Of a stretch of DNA of 64,000 nt, positions 24,289 through 32,826 are shown one piece after another. A model generated the notes under the pieces. That model saw nothing but the letters and a program-made list of their open reading frames with translations. It did not search any database and was not told the DNA's origin. The translations under genes were made by a program, and so were the position numbers. The stretch comes from Bacillota bacterium (lineage in GTDB: Bacteria; Bacillota; Clostridia; Christensenellales; Aristaeellaceae), in contig JAEWSC010000058.1 in the NCBI GenBank assembly GCA_023398575.1, positions 44,635-108,634 of the forward strand, written 5' to 3'. Within the stretch, counting starts at the first letter, position 1, and each line of letters opens with the position of its first letter.

Positions 24289-25531
24289 TAAGGAATATGT
24301 AAAGCTCAAACGCTCCTTGGAGGAATTCGGATGCGTAGAGCCGATTGTATGGAACAAGCAGAGCGGGAACGTTGTCGGTGGCCACCAGCGCCTGAAGGTG
24401 CTCTTGGAGATGGGGCATACCCATATTGACTGCGCGGTAGTAGACCTGGACTCCCAAAGGGAGAAGGCCTTGAACGTAGCCCTGAACAAGATTCAAGGCG
24501 ACTGGGACGAGGGCAAGCTGGCCGCTCTTATGGCCGACCTGGACGCATCAGCTTTTGACGTTTCTCTTACAGGCTTTGCCCCCCAGGAAGTAGACGCCCT
24601 CATGAACAAATTCTACTCCAAGGATGCCGTGGAGGACGGTTTCGATGAGGACAAGGGCCGAGAGGACATTGCAGCCTCCGGCGGTCCAGTATCTCAGCAT
24701 GGGACTGTCTGGCAGCTTGGGCATCACCGGCTCCTGTGCGGTGATCCTTCCTCTGACAATGACTTTTCACATCTTATGGCTGATGGTGCTCATGCTCAAT
24801 GCGCCGTTACCGCTCCGCCTTTGGCACTGGGAAAGCAATATACCAGGGAAGGTCTGACCCCCTGGCTGGGTGCCGTGGAGGCAGCGGTTCATAACCTGTG
24901 CAAGCATGCTGATATCATCTGCTGGTGCATGGGCGACATGTTCCAGACCGGCTCTCAGTTTATAGAACCCACAGGATTCCTGTCCATGAAGCTGTTCACC
25001 GACAGCAATTATCGCCCATTGTGGGTGCGAATATGGAAGAAGCAAGGCCCCATGATGGGTGCCGTCTCACAACACCTTACAAGCAACAAGCCCATGCCGG
25101 AATACGAGTATGTAGCCTCCTTCGCGGGGAAGGAACAGGATGCCTACAACGATCAGGAATATGCCTGGGTCTCTGCCTTCGCCGCCCACTCCTTTCAATT
25201 CGTCCGCAGACTGACCAAGGATGAACGGAAAAATTGGGGCTATGCTGGGATTTGGGAGATCACGCCGGTGCGCTCCGGGAAAGGTGCCGAAATACTGCCG
25301 GTGGAATTACCTTGGCGGTGTTTGAAGATGCATTCGGATGTTGGTGGGCTGGTCATCGATCCCTTTGCGGTTACGGGCACCACCATCATTGCCGCTGAAC
25401 AGAGTGGACGCTGCTGTTACGCCATGGAATCCGATCCCGTCAATTGTGATCTGATCGTCCGTCGCTGGGAACAGTTCACCGGAGAAACGGCTGTTATGCT
25501 TGGAAATCCGGTACATAAAGAAGCATTATGA
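24212..25531 (+). CDS. ParB-methyltransferase fusion with altered catalytic motifs
   Basis: 439 aa. ParB N-terminal domain (AAYNPRKDLKPGDKEY, NVVGGHQRLKVLLEMG) fused to a beta-class DNA methyltransferase. In relatives the catalytic motif is TSPPY or TDPPY; here it reads VTAPPLALGKQY, lacking the polar residue before PP and the aromatic after it. The SAM motif usually reads DPFxGSGTT; here it is DPFAVTGTTIIAAEQSGR. The fold and the conserved tail (RCCYAMESDPVNCDLIVRRW) are intact and the frame is open, so the protein is probably made but may not methylate. It could act as a DNA-binding partner for the Mom-like protein. Confidence 0.8.
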   Translation: MEIQKIPAVQLNPAAYNPRKDLKPGDKEYVKLKRSLEEFGCVEPIVWNKQSGNVVGGHQRLKVLLEMGHTHIDCAVVDLDSQREKALNVALNKIQGDWDEGKLAALMADLDASAFDVSLTGFAPQEVDALMNKFYSKDAVEDGFDEDKGREDIAASGGPVSQHGTVWQLGHHRLLCGDPSSDNDFSHLMADGAHAQCAVTAPPLALGKQYTREGLTPWLGAVEAAVHNLCKHADIICWCMGDMFQTGSQFIEPTGFLSMKLFTDSNYRPLWVRIWKKQGPMMGAVSQHLTSNKPMPEYEYVASFAGKEQDAYNDQEYAWVSAFAAHSFQFVRRLTKDERKNWGYAGIWEITPVRSGKGAEILPVELPWRCLKMHSDVGGLVIDPFAVTGTTIIAAEQSGRCCYAMESDPVNCDLIVRRWEQFTGETAVMLGNPVHKEAL

Positions 25532-25591
25532 GCCTTCCTTTTCAGATCCCTCCAGGGTAAGCTGTCCACACTTCATGAAAGGGGTGGCAAC

Positions 25592-25882
25592 ATGGCAAGG
25601 TTTGGAATGGGACGGGTATGTGTGACACGCGGCGTAAATGACTTGATGGCGGAGAATACGGATTTCGCAAAATTCGTACACCAAAGCTTCAAGCGTTATG
25701 CCTCCTGTGATTGGGGCGATCTGTGTGACGGCGATAAAAAGCAGAACGACGAAGCCTTAAGGAACAATGATAACCGCCTTCTTGCAGCCTATGAAAGCCC
25801 AGAGCATCGCGATTGGCGGTTATGGATCATTACCGAATGGGATCATAGCGCAACGACCGCGTTATTCCCCAGCGAATATTAA
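25592..25882 (+). CDS. Small conserved phage protein
   Basis: 96 aa, from MARFGMGRVCVTRGVNDLM; AAAGGGGTGG precedes the ATG. Acidic and soluble. Similar short proteins sit beside modification or terminase genes in gut phages; no role is known. It is the last gene before a terminator. Confidence 0.6.
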   Translation: MARFGMGRVCVTRGVNDLMAENTDFAKFVHQSFKRYASCDWGDLCDGDKKQNDEALRNNDNRLLAAYESPEHRDWRLWIITEWDHSATTALFPSEY

Positions 25883-25900
25883 TGGAGGCAACCGATATCG

Positions 25901-25923
25901 AAAGCTCCGCAAGGGGCTTTTTT
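25901..25923 (+). terminator. Terminator before the large terminase
   Basis: AAAGCTCC-GCAA-GGGGCTTT followed by TTT. It ends the modification cassette. Confidence 0.75.
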
Positions 25924-25951
25924 CATGTCGTTTTCCTGACAGGAGGCAGCC

Positions 25952-27550
25952 ATGCGAAGTCTCAAGCGGTACAAGCCTACCGCCTTTATCGCGGAAGGGT
26001 CCGCATACAGAAAGGATTCTGCTGACGCTGCTGTTTCTTTCATTGGCTGTCTTAAGCATACCAAGGGTGAGTGGCATGGCCAGCCATTTGATCTCATCGA
26101 CTGGCAGGAGCAAATCATCCGGGATGTATTTGGGATCATGAAGCCCAACGGTTACCGCCAGTTCAACACGGCTTATATAGAAATTGCAAAGAAGCAGGGT
26201 AAAAGCGAACTGGCTGCAGCTGTTGCACTTTTACTAACATGCGGGGATTATGAGCATGGCGGCGAGGTATACGGCTGTGCCTCTGACCGTCAACAGGCAT
26301 CCATTGTGTTCGATGTGGCCGTTGACATGGTGGACCAGTGCCCGGCTCTCAAAAGCCGGATCAAACCCGTGCTTTCCCAGAAGCGTTTGATTTACAAGCC
26401 CTTGGGAAGTTTTTATCAGGTGCTATCCGCCGAGGCATACACCAAACACGGCTTGAACGTGCACGGTGTGGTGTTTGACGAGCTCCATGCCCAACCGAAC
26501 CGTCAATTGTACGATGTCATGACACATGGCTCCGGCGATGCCCGGAAGCAGCCTTTATATTTCCTGATCACTACAGCCGGTAATGACCCGCATTCCATCT
26601 GCTATGAGGTGCATCAGAAAGCAAAGGATATCTTAGCTGGTAGGAAGATTGACCGGACATTTTATCCGGTCATTTATGGTGCCGAGGAAGATGAAGACTG
26701 GACAGATCCGAAGGTGTGGGCCAAAGCGAATCCTTCCCTCGGTATCACGGTAGATATCGAAAAACTGAAGGTAGCCTGCGAGAGCGCTAGGAACAATCCT
26801 GCTGAGGAAAACCTATTTCGGCAGCTACGTTTGAATCAGTGGGTAAAGCAGTCCGTGCGTTGGATGCCCATGGACAAATGGGACGCCTGTGCCTATTTGG
26901 TGGACGCCGAACGCCTTAGAGGTCGCCCATGCTACGGCGGGCTTGACCTTTCCTCCACCACGGATATCACCGCCTTTGTGCTGGTGTTCCCGCCTATGGA
27001 TGAGAGCGATAAATATGTGATCCTTCCTTTCTTCTGGATGCCGGAGGACAATGTAGATCTCCGGGTTCGACGAGATCACGTGCCGTATGATATCTGGAAA
27101 CAGCAAGGCTTCCTTCATACCACCGAAGGCAATGTGGTCCATTACGGATTCATAGAAGAATTCATAGAAACGCTTGGTACCCAATATAACATCCGGGAGA
27201 TTGCCTTTGACCGCTGGGGAGCGGTGCAGATGACTCAGAACCTGGAAGGCCTTGGCTTTACAGTGGTTCCCTTCGGCCAAGGCTTCAAAGATATGTCACC
27301 ACCGACCAAAGAACTTATGAAGCTCACCCTGGAACAAAAACTCGCACATGGCGGCCATCCGGTCCTTCGTTGGATGCTGGACAATGTCACCGTCAGAACT
27401 GACCCGGCGGGGAATATCAAGGCGGATAAGGAAAAATCCACGGAGAAGATAGACGGGGCTATTGCCACCATCATGTCTCTGGATAGGGCTATCCGGCATG
27501 GCGGCGGAGGTGGATCGGTTTATGATGAAAGGGGGTTGATTATGCTCTAA
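25952..27550 (+). CDS. terL: Terminase large subunit
   Basis: 532 aa, Terminase_1 type. ATPase: adenine-binding WQEQIIRDVFG, Walker A IAKKQGKSELAAAV, Walker B NVHGVVFDELH, coupling motif LITTAGND. Nuclease domain begins at YGGLDLSSTTDITAF with later Asp residues (EIAFDRWGA, STEKIDGAIA). It cuts and pumps phage DNA into the capsid. CAGGAGG lies before the ATG. The following two genes face the other way. Confidence 0.96.
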   Translation: MRSLKRYKPTAFIAEGSAYRKDSADAAVSFIGCLKHTKGEWHGQPFDLIDWQEQIIRDVFGIMKPNGYRQFNTAYIEIAKKQGKSELAAAVALLLTCGDYEHGGEVYGCASDRQQASIVFDVAVDMVDQCPALKSRIKPVLSQKRLIYKPLGSFYQVLSAEAYTKHGLNVHGVVFDELHAQPNRQLYDVMTHGSGDARKQPLYFLITTAGNDPHSICYEVHQKAKDILAGRKIDRTFYPVIYGAEEDEDWTDPKVWAKANPSLGITVDIEKLKVACESARNNPAEENLFRQLRLNQWVKQSVRWMPMDKWDACAYLVDAERLRGRPCYGGLDLSSTTDITAFVLVFPPMDESDKYVILPFFWMPEDNVDLRVRRDHVPYDIWKQQGFLHTTEGNVVHYGFIEEFIETLGTQYNIREIAFDRWGAVQMTQNLEGLGFTVVPFGQGFKDMSPPTKELMKLTLEQKLAHGGHPVLRWMLDNVTVRTDPAGNIKADKEKSTEKIDGAIATIMSLDRAIRHGGGGGSVYDERGLIML

Positions 27551-27600
27551 TCCTTGAGTTCAAGAATGACGGATGAAGCGTAAGAAATCCATCGGGCACC

Positions 27601-28392
27601 TTAGCCTGATGCCTTTTTCCCTTCAGCGCCTTCATTAATTGGTTCACCGACATTACTATATTCCTTTAATACCTGATTATGGCTATTAAACTGCCTTTTG
27701 AGTGCTGTAATCTCATCAGCCAACTGATCATTGTTGGCCTTTAGTCTTTCCAGCGTATTTGTAGCTGTATCAATAATGGCTATCAAGAAAAGGGGATTTA
27801 GCTCTTTTATAAACTTTATGTTCCCACGCATATGCCTGTTGTAAATTTCAACCAACTTAGAAGAACTGATTAGTTTCTCCGCTTCGTTCAAACAGGTGAA
27901 GGCCTGCATGGAATATAGCTGCCTTGTATCAGATGCAGCGGTTGAATCGTTGTACTTGTTTTCAAGATCAGCCGCCAGCAGGACCACATTGAGAAGCCTT
28001 TTGTTTACTAACTCGATGAGATCTTCTCTTTTTCTTTGAGTAGCCTTTGGTAAAAACTCATTGTTGATCCATGAAAAGAAACTGCTCATCAGTCGCAGAC
28101 AAATGAAGAGAAGAATAAACACTACTGGAATAACTACAAGATAGATATCATTGCTTTTCGTTGTAATTCCCGAAATTCCGACAGAGTTTAAAAGTTGGTT
28201 GATCGAATTTTTTAAAGAATCGGTTTTGGAAAGCTCCGAGGCAATATACGCGCTAAGCAAGGCTTCACAAAAACTGATGACCATGGACAGCGAAGCCTTT
28301 TTATACGCCTTCTGCGTCTGCTTCATTTCGTAGATGACTGCGTATGTGGACATTTCTGTAGCTCCGCTTAGCTGATGGAAACTGCCGTTCAT
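27601..28392 (-). CDS. Moron membrane protein with coiled-coil tail
   Basis: 263 aa, family unknown. Two hydrophobic segments (about 35-52 and 83-107) frame a short outside loop. The remaining 150 residues are helical and likely cytoplasmic, with a coiled coil near the end (LERLKANNDQLADEITALKRQ). A perfect AAAGGAGG site precedes the ATG. It is co-directional with the gene at 28432 and opposite to all phage structural genes around it. Lower GC than its neighbours. Together they look like a cargo (moron) unit between terL and portal. A defence or exclusion role is possible but not shown. Confidence 0.75.
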   Translation of the reverse strand: MNGSFHQLSGATEMSTYAVIYEMKQTQKAYKKASLSMVISFCEALLSAYIASELSKTDSLKNSINQLLNSVGISGITTKSNDIYLVVIPVVFILLFICLRLMSSFFSWINNEFLPKATQRKREDLIELVNKRLLNVVLLAADLENKYNDSTAASDTRQLYSMQAFTCLNEAEKLISSSKLVEIYNRHMRGNIKFIKELNPLFLIAIIDTATNTLERLKANNDQLADEITALKRQFNSHNQVLKEYSNVGEPINEGAEGKKASG

Positions 28393-28431
28393 ATTGATCC
28401 TCCTTTCCAGAAATCTGATATCTCATATTAC

Positions 28432-29085
28432 TCATTGCGCCGGTTTATGTTTTCTGCAAAGATCTTTAAATGTAATACTGTCAAGATCTTTGAACGTGAT
28501 ACTGCAAAGATAATCTTCGATTTCACTGATGACTTTTTCTGCCCTGCCTTTATTTCGATTGTTAAGCTTAGTATATTCTATAAGAAGGGTATAATGGTAT
28601 TTAAGGATGTTATAAGAGCAGTCATCATACTCCTGCCTGGTATCTCTGGTATAATGATTACATTGCTCCGCCAAAGTCATGAAAAACAAATCCCGCATGT
28701 CAGCGTCACCATTGACGGCATCAATTATACATTTCACCAGTATTGGTAGTTGATCCGATACGATGACTGGCGTAAGCAGGCTAGTTTTGTGCATCATGCG
28801 CCAGGTTATCTGCTTGCCAGTTCGATAGCCGTTTTTTTTAAGGATTGGCTTTACATACTGATAACCAGCATTTCGATAATGATACCGGCGATCTTTTTTA
28901 TCTGGGTTATTTACGTAGTCGTCATAGTAGTCGTTATAATAATCGGTGAAATTGTCCTGGAGGACACTCTCTTTGATGGCTGCATATTCTTTATACAAAC
29001 CGAGCATTAGGAGCGATTTTTCAAGTATGTTGCTGAATGCAATGGTAAAAACCGCTTTCATGCTTAGTCGACTGTAAAAAATCAT
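28432..29085 (-). CDS. Moron protein of unknown function, first gene of the cargo pair
   Basis: 217 aa. AGGAGGT lies seven bases before the ATG. Tyr/Asp-rich stretch (TDYYNDYYDDYVNNPDKKD, about 47-65) and a helical remainder. The C-terminus carries a direct repeat, SITFKDL-D-SITFKDL, that arises from a 27-base tandem duplication (about 28455-28510). No catalytic motif is seen. It has its own promoter 110 bases upstream and the membrane-protein gene 40 bases downstream, so both form an independent leftward operon. Confidence 0.7.
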   Translation of the reverse strand: MIFYSRLSMKAVFTIAFSNILEKSLLMLGLYKEYAAIKESVLQDNFTDYYNDYYDDYVNNPDKKDRRYHYRNAGYQYVKPILKKNGYRTGKQITWRMMHKTSLLTPVIVSDQLPILVKCIIDAVNGDADMRDLFFMTLAEQCNHYTRDTRQEYDDCSYNILKYHYTLLIEYTKLNNRNKGRAEKVISEIEDYLCSITFKDLDSITFKDLCRKHKPAQ

Positions 29086-29201
29086 GGTTCAGACCTCCTA
29101 ACTCACCAATTGGATGCAGAAAATTGTGTGTATAGTTTATGCTCCAAGATGTACTCAGTAAACGCCGCTCATGCCCTTCACGCTTACATAACTATTGTCA
29201 T

Positions 29202-29228
29202 ATTATACCATATAAACATATTTGTCAA
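29202..29228 (-). promoter_or_regulatory. Promoter of the moron pair
   Basis: Minus strand: TTGACA (29223-29228), a 15-base spacer, then TATAAT (29202-29207) preceded by TGG, an extended -10. The consensus boxes suggest strong, repressor-independent expression from the prophage. Confidence 0.7.
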
Positions 29229-29332
29229 ATGAAAGGCTGTCAGCAACAAAGCTGTTCTTTAAGAAAAACAGTCAGGCATTTTCGCTTCTTTATAGCGTTT
29301 TTCCCATGCTCATTTTGAAAGGGTTGTGCTAA

Positions 29333-30577
29333 TTGAGTCTGCTGAACAAAATATTCAAAGCCCGCGACAAGCCCACTAACAGCCTAAATGGCAGCGCATA
29401 TTCTTTCATTTTCGGTAGTACAACATCTGGCAAGGCTGTGAATGAGCGCTCCGCCATGCAGATGACCGCTGTGTATGCCTGCGTGCGCATCCTATCCGAG
29501 GCTGTGGCATCACTCCCGATGCACCTGTATCGATACAATGATACAGGTGGCAAGGAAAAAGCGCTGGAGCATTCGCTATACATGCTGCTCCATGATGAAC
29601 CGAACCCGGAAATGTCGGCCTTCTCCTTCCGGGAAACAATTATGACCCACCTGCTGCTTTGGGGAAATGGGTATGCTCAAATTCTCCGCAATGGGCGTGG
29701 AGAGGTCCTGGGGTTGTATCCCCTAATGCCGGATCGTATGGTGGTGGATCGGGATGTCAATGGGCGGTTGTATTACGAATATAAACCATCGGAGGGCGAT
29801 CATCGGACCCTGAACAGAAAATCCAGTGTTATATTGACCCCTTCGGATGTGCTCCACATCCCCGGCCTTGGTTTTGATGGTCTGGTCGGATACAGCCCTA
29901 TCGCCATGGCGAAGAATGCTATCGGAATGGGACTGGCATGTGATGAATATGGAGCTTCCTTTTATCAAAATGGTGCACAGCCAGGCGGTGTGTTGGAGCA
30001 TCCAGGCGTGGTGAAAGACCCTAAACGCGTACGGGAATCCTGGAACGCAATCTATCAAGGTAGTGCAAACGCACACCGTATTGCCGTTTTAGAGGAAGGG
30101 ATGGCCTATAAGCCGATCTCCATTTCTCCAGAACAGGCACAATTTCTGGAGACGCGGAAATTCCAGATTGATGAAATTGCCCGTATCTTCCGGGTACCGC
30201 CTCATATGGTAGGCGATCTGGAGAAAAGCAGCTTCTCAAATATTGAGCAGCAATCCCTAGAGTTCGTCAAGTACACGCTAAGCCCATGGATCACCAGATG
30301 GGAGCAGGCCATTCACCGAGCGCTTTTCTCGGATGTCGAGAAGAAGCGCTTTTTTGTACGCTTCAACGTAGAAGGCCTGCTGCGTGGTGATTACAAGAGC
30401 CGCATGGACGGGTATGCCGTCGCACGTCAGAACGGCTGGATGTCGGCCAATGACATCCGGGAGTTGGAAAACCTGGACCGCATCCCTGCCGAAGATGGCG
30501 GTGACCTGTATCTTATCAATGGCAACATGCTCACGCTCGCGCAAGCGGGTGCGTTTGCAAAGGAGAGAACTACATGA
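29333..30577 (+). CDS. HK97-type portal protein
   Basis: 414 aa, the usual length. Typical features: MSLLNKIFKARDKP start, AVYACVRILSEAVASLPMHL, LLLWGNGYAQILRNGRGEV, VLHIPGLGFDGLVGYSPI, and FRVPPHMVGDLEKSSFSNIE. It forms the ring through which DNA enters the capsid. The start codon is TTG with AAAGGG upstream. The stop overlaps the protease start. Confidence 0.95.
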   Translation: MSLLNKIFKARDKPTNSLNGSAYSFIFGSTTSGKAVNERSAMQMTAVYACVRILSEAVASLPMHLYRYNDTGGKEKALEHSLYMLLHDEPNPEMSAFSFRETIMTHLLLWGNGYAQILRNGRGEVLGLYPLMPDRMVVDRDVNGRLYYEYKPSEGDHRTLNRKSSVILTPSDVLHIPGLGFDGLVGYSPIAMAKNAIGMGLACDEYGASFYQNGAQPGGVLEHPGVVKDPKRVRESWNAIYQGSANAHRIAVLEEGMAYKPISISPEQAQFLETRKFQIDEIARIFRVPPHMVGDLEKSSFSNIEQQSLEFVKYTLSPWITRWEQAIHRALFSDVEKKRFFVRFNVEGLLRGDYKSRMDGYAVARQNGWMSANDIRELENLDRIPAEDGGDLYLINGNMLTLAQAGAFAKERTT

Positions 30578-31278
30578 AACACTTTTGGAGTTGGGTGCGG
30601 GATGAAACCGTGCCGGATGCCCGCATCCTATATCTGGACGGCGTGATTGCCGAGGAAAGCTGGTTCGAGGATGATGTGACGCCAGCCGCATTCAAAGCTG
30701 ATCTTCATGCCGATACCGGTCCCATCACCATCTGGATCAACTCACCGGGCGGAGATTGTGTTGCGGCGGCGCAAATCTACAACATGCTCATGGAGTACCC
30801 CGGTGATGTGACGGTAAAGATCGACGGCATCGCGGCCAGCGCGGCATCCGTTATCGCTATGGCGGGGACGCGTGTGCTCATGTCGCCCGTGTCAACCATG
30901 ATGATCCATAATCCGCTGACGGTGGCCATCGGCGACAGCGAGGAAATGCGCAAAGCGATCCAAATGCTTGATGAATACAAGGAATCGATCATCAACGCCT
31001 ATGAGATCAAGACCGGCATGTCCCGCGCAAAGCTCTCACACCTTATGGACGCAGAAACATGGATGAACGCAATCAAGGCATTGGAGCTGGGCTTTTGCGA
31101 TGAGATCATGTTCAAATCTTCCGCACCGCCTTCATCTTCGCCAGGAAACAGTATCGCCTTCTCTCGAAGAGCTGTGACCAATAGCTTGCTCGACAAAGTA
31201 AAATCACGGATTCCCAAAACTGAACAACCCCGAGTGAAAGCGCTGGACCTCGAAAAGAGGCTGGCGCTTATTAAATAG
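30574..31278 (+). CDS. ClpP-like phage head maturation protease
   Basis: 234 aa. ClpP fold: INSPGGDCVAAAQIYN, catalytic Ser in GIAASAASVIAMAG, His in STMMIHNPLT, and Asp in the following helix region. In HK97-type phages it trims the capsid proteins. The capsid gene should follow; its ribosome site (TAGGAGG at 31277-31283) is present, but the sequence after it belongs to a broken sigma gene. Confidence 0.93.
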   Translation: MKHFWSWVRDETVPDARILYLDGVIAEESWFEDDVTPAAFKADLHADTGPITIWINSPGGDCVAAAQIYNMLMEYPGDVTVKIDGIAASAASVIAMAGTRVLMSPVSTMMIHNPLTVAIGDSEEMRKAIQMLDEYKESIINAYEIKTGMSRAKLSHLMDAETWMNAIKALELGFCDEIMFKSSAPPSSSPGNSIAFSRRAVTNSLLDKVKSRIPKTEQPRVKALDLEKRLALIK

Positions 31279-31293
31279 GAGGACTTTTATCAT

Positions 31294-31565
31294 ATGTTGA
31301 TTGCAATTCGCATAAGCCACGTTTTTTCGCTGCACCCATTCCGGCCTTCAAACTGCTCCATGCTGTGCCAAGCTTTCTAAAATGTATCCTGCATAGCATC
31401 CTCTGCCAATGCGGCATCCGAAAGATAGATAAAGCATGTTCGCAGAATATCGTTCCCGTATTGGGTGATCCATTGCTCAATGCGTTGTTCCCGGACCGCG
31501 CTGGGTACCACAGCGTTGCCCAAGCCGATCACCTCCTCACCATTATAGACGGAACATAGGAGCAA
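31294..31565 (-). pseudogene. Truncated ECF sigma-factor gene at the prophage junction
   Basis: Minus-strand reading gives sigma region 2: EQRIEQWITQYGNDILRTC and LSDAALAEDAMQDTF, then an in-frame TAG, then KAWHSMEQFEGRNG and CSEKTWLMRIAINI, where the sigma frame ends at about 31294. Region 4 is missing. The break coincides with the phage capsid ribosome site. A deletion therefore joined the phage protease region to the middle of a host (or second element) sigma gene. Confidence 0.75.
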
Positions 31566-31702
31566 TTTTGCCCGCTTCTTTATACAATCTTCAAAAACTT
31601 CTCACAATTGGAATCCTTGGGAATCTGACATTCGGCAATATACTAAATTGTCACGCTATGCACATACTATCTGCCTTTTCCATAAAAAACAATGTTTGAC
31701 TG

Positions 31703-31732
31703 AAAAAATCCGGCACTGTGGCCGGATGTTTT
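31703..31732 (-). terminator. Terminator of paralogue B
   Basis: ATCCGGC / GCCGGAT around ACTGTG with a T run on the minus strand. Nearly the same as the terminators at 519-547 and 3108-3138. Confidence 0.7.
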
Positions 31733-31741
31733 GTACAGGGC

Positions 31742-32326
31742 TTATTCTTTTCCGGTTTTTGTGGCTGCCGAGGTTTTCTTGGGCTTCGCCGCTGCTTTCT
31801 TAGCGGGCTTAGTTTCCTTGACTTCGGGTTCCGCTTTGGCTTCAGGCGTCGCTTCCTCGGTGGTCTGTACCTCCACCGGGCTGGCTGCTAATTCCTCGAT
31901 CACCTCCGGCAAGGTGGCGTTCTCAAGTATCTCTACTGCCGGGGCTTCCTCAATGATGATGAGCGCCGTGATCTCCTTCGTGGGTTCGCTGGTTGCCTCC
32001 ATGCTTACCGCTTCGATACCCGTAGCTTCCTCGCACGGCGCTATCGCAGGCGTTTCACCTATCACAGCCACCGTAGCGTCCTTGGAGATTCTTGTGCGCC
32101 GCTCCCTCTCCGTGGGGAATTCCTCGGGCAGTACGCCGGGCGCGAAACTGATTTTGAAAGTGATTGGCCCGGCTGTAGGTACGTCGAACTTGAAGTCCTG
32201 GTATTCCAGCTTCTTGAGATCATCCGGGATTTCGATGTTCTTGTATCGCTTGATTTCCTTGCCTTCCACCAAGAAGCATACCGGAACCGCGTCCCTCAAT
32301 TTCGCCGTGAGCTTGCCCATTTCCAT
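31742..32326 (-). CDS. Small conserved protein with histone-like basic tail, paralogue B
   Basis: 194 aa from MEMGKLTAKLRDAV with AAAGGCGG upstream. Residues 1-70 match the protein at 3153-3770 almost exactly (EIKRYKNIEIPD, FKFDVP, GVLPEEFP). The remainder is low-complexity and diverged, ending in a Lys/Ala tail (KPAKKAAAKPKKTSAATKTG) like histone H1 or other nucleic-acid-binding tails. The domain is unknown to me. The further upstream ATG in frame has no ribosome site and lies in the conserved leader. Confidence 0.75.
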   Translation of the reverse strand: MEMGKLTAKLRDAVPVCFLVEGKEIKRYKNIEIPDDLKKLEYQDFKFDVPTAGPITFKISFAPGVLPEEFPTERERRTRISKDATVAVIGETPAIAPCEEATGIEAVSMEATSEPTKEITALIIIEEAPAVEILENATLPEVIEELAASPVEVQTTEEATPEAKAEPEVKETKPAKKAAAKPKKTSAATKTGKE

Positions 32327-32530
32327 ATTGTGATACCGCCTTTCAAATAATGTGTTGCCTTTGGATGAGTCACAGCTTACACATTCACGGGTGGAAAGCA
32401 AGCCTCCACTCCAAAGAAAAGACATAAGAATTTTGTAACCCTAAACGCCCACCAACGGCGTTTTTGTAGGCGCTGGTGGGCATATGGCTTTCCTCCGATA
32501 CAATAACGCGCCATGTGGGCGTTGGTAGTT
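32327..32530 (-). promoter_or_regulatory. Conserved leader of paralogue B with inverted repeats
   Basis: Shares AGCTTACACATTCACGG plus TGGAAAGCAA with the leader at 3771-3980. CGCCCACCAACGGCG (32446-32460) can pair with GGCGCTGGTGGGC (32469-32481), and a further GTGGGCGTTGGTAG lies at 32516. The repeated CCCACCAACG word in both orientations suggests protein sites or alternative hairpins. Confidence 0.45.
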
Positions 32531-32719
32531 CAACCGATATAGCTGCAATAAGGGAGATTATTCTTTCTCGCCGTTTCGTAACGAATGTAAATGTTTTATA
32601 TGATAGTACATTTTTGCACTTCTCACGCACTGGTTAAAATGACAGGTGCCTTGGCATCGTATTACCTATTGACGTTACTTATATGTATCCATATAATGCA
32701 GATAACCTTACTACAGATT

Positions 32720-32826
32720 CATTCTCGGGTGTCCAACCCTTCCGCCGACGGTGTCTAATTCATCCGCCCTGGGGTGTCCATTCTCGCCGTCCCCACTGTC
32801 CATTCTCGTCCGCCGTATTCACCCGC
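32720..32826 (+). mobile_element. IS21-like element end (multiple terminal repeats)
   Basis: The words TTCTCGGGTGTCC, GGTGTCCATTCTCGCC and CTGTCCATTCTCG recur at 32722, 32774 and 32797, like the repeated transposase sites at IS21 ends. They run directly into the middle of istB, so the inner part of the element is deleted. The stretch 32531-32719 before it shows no gene. Confidence 0.5.
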
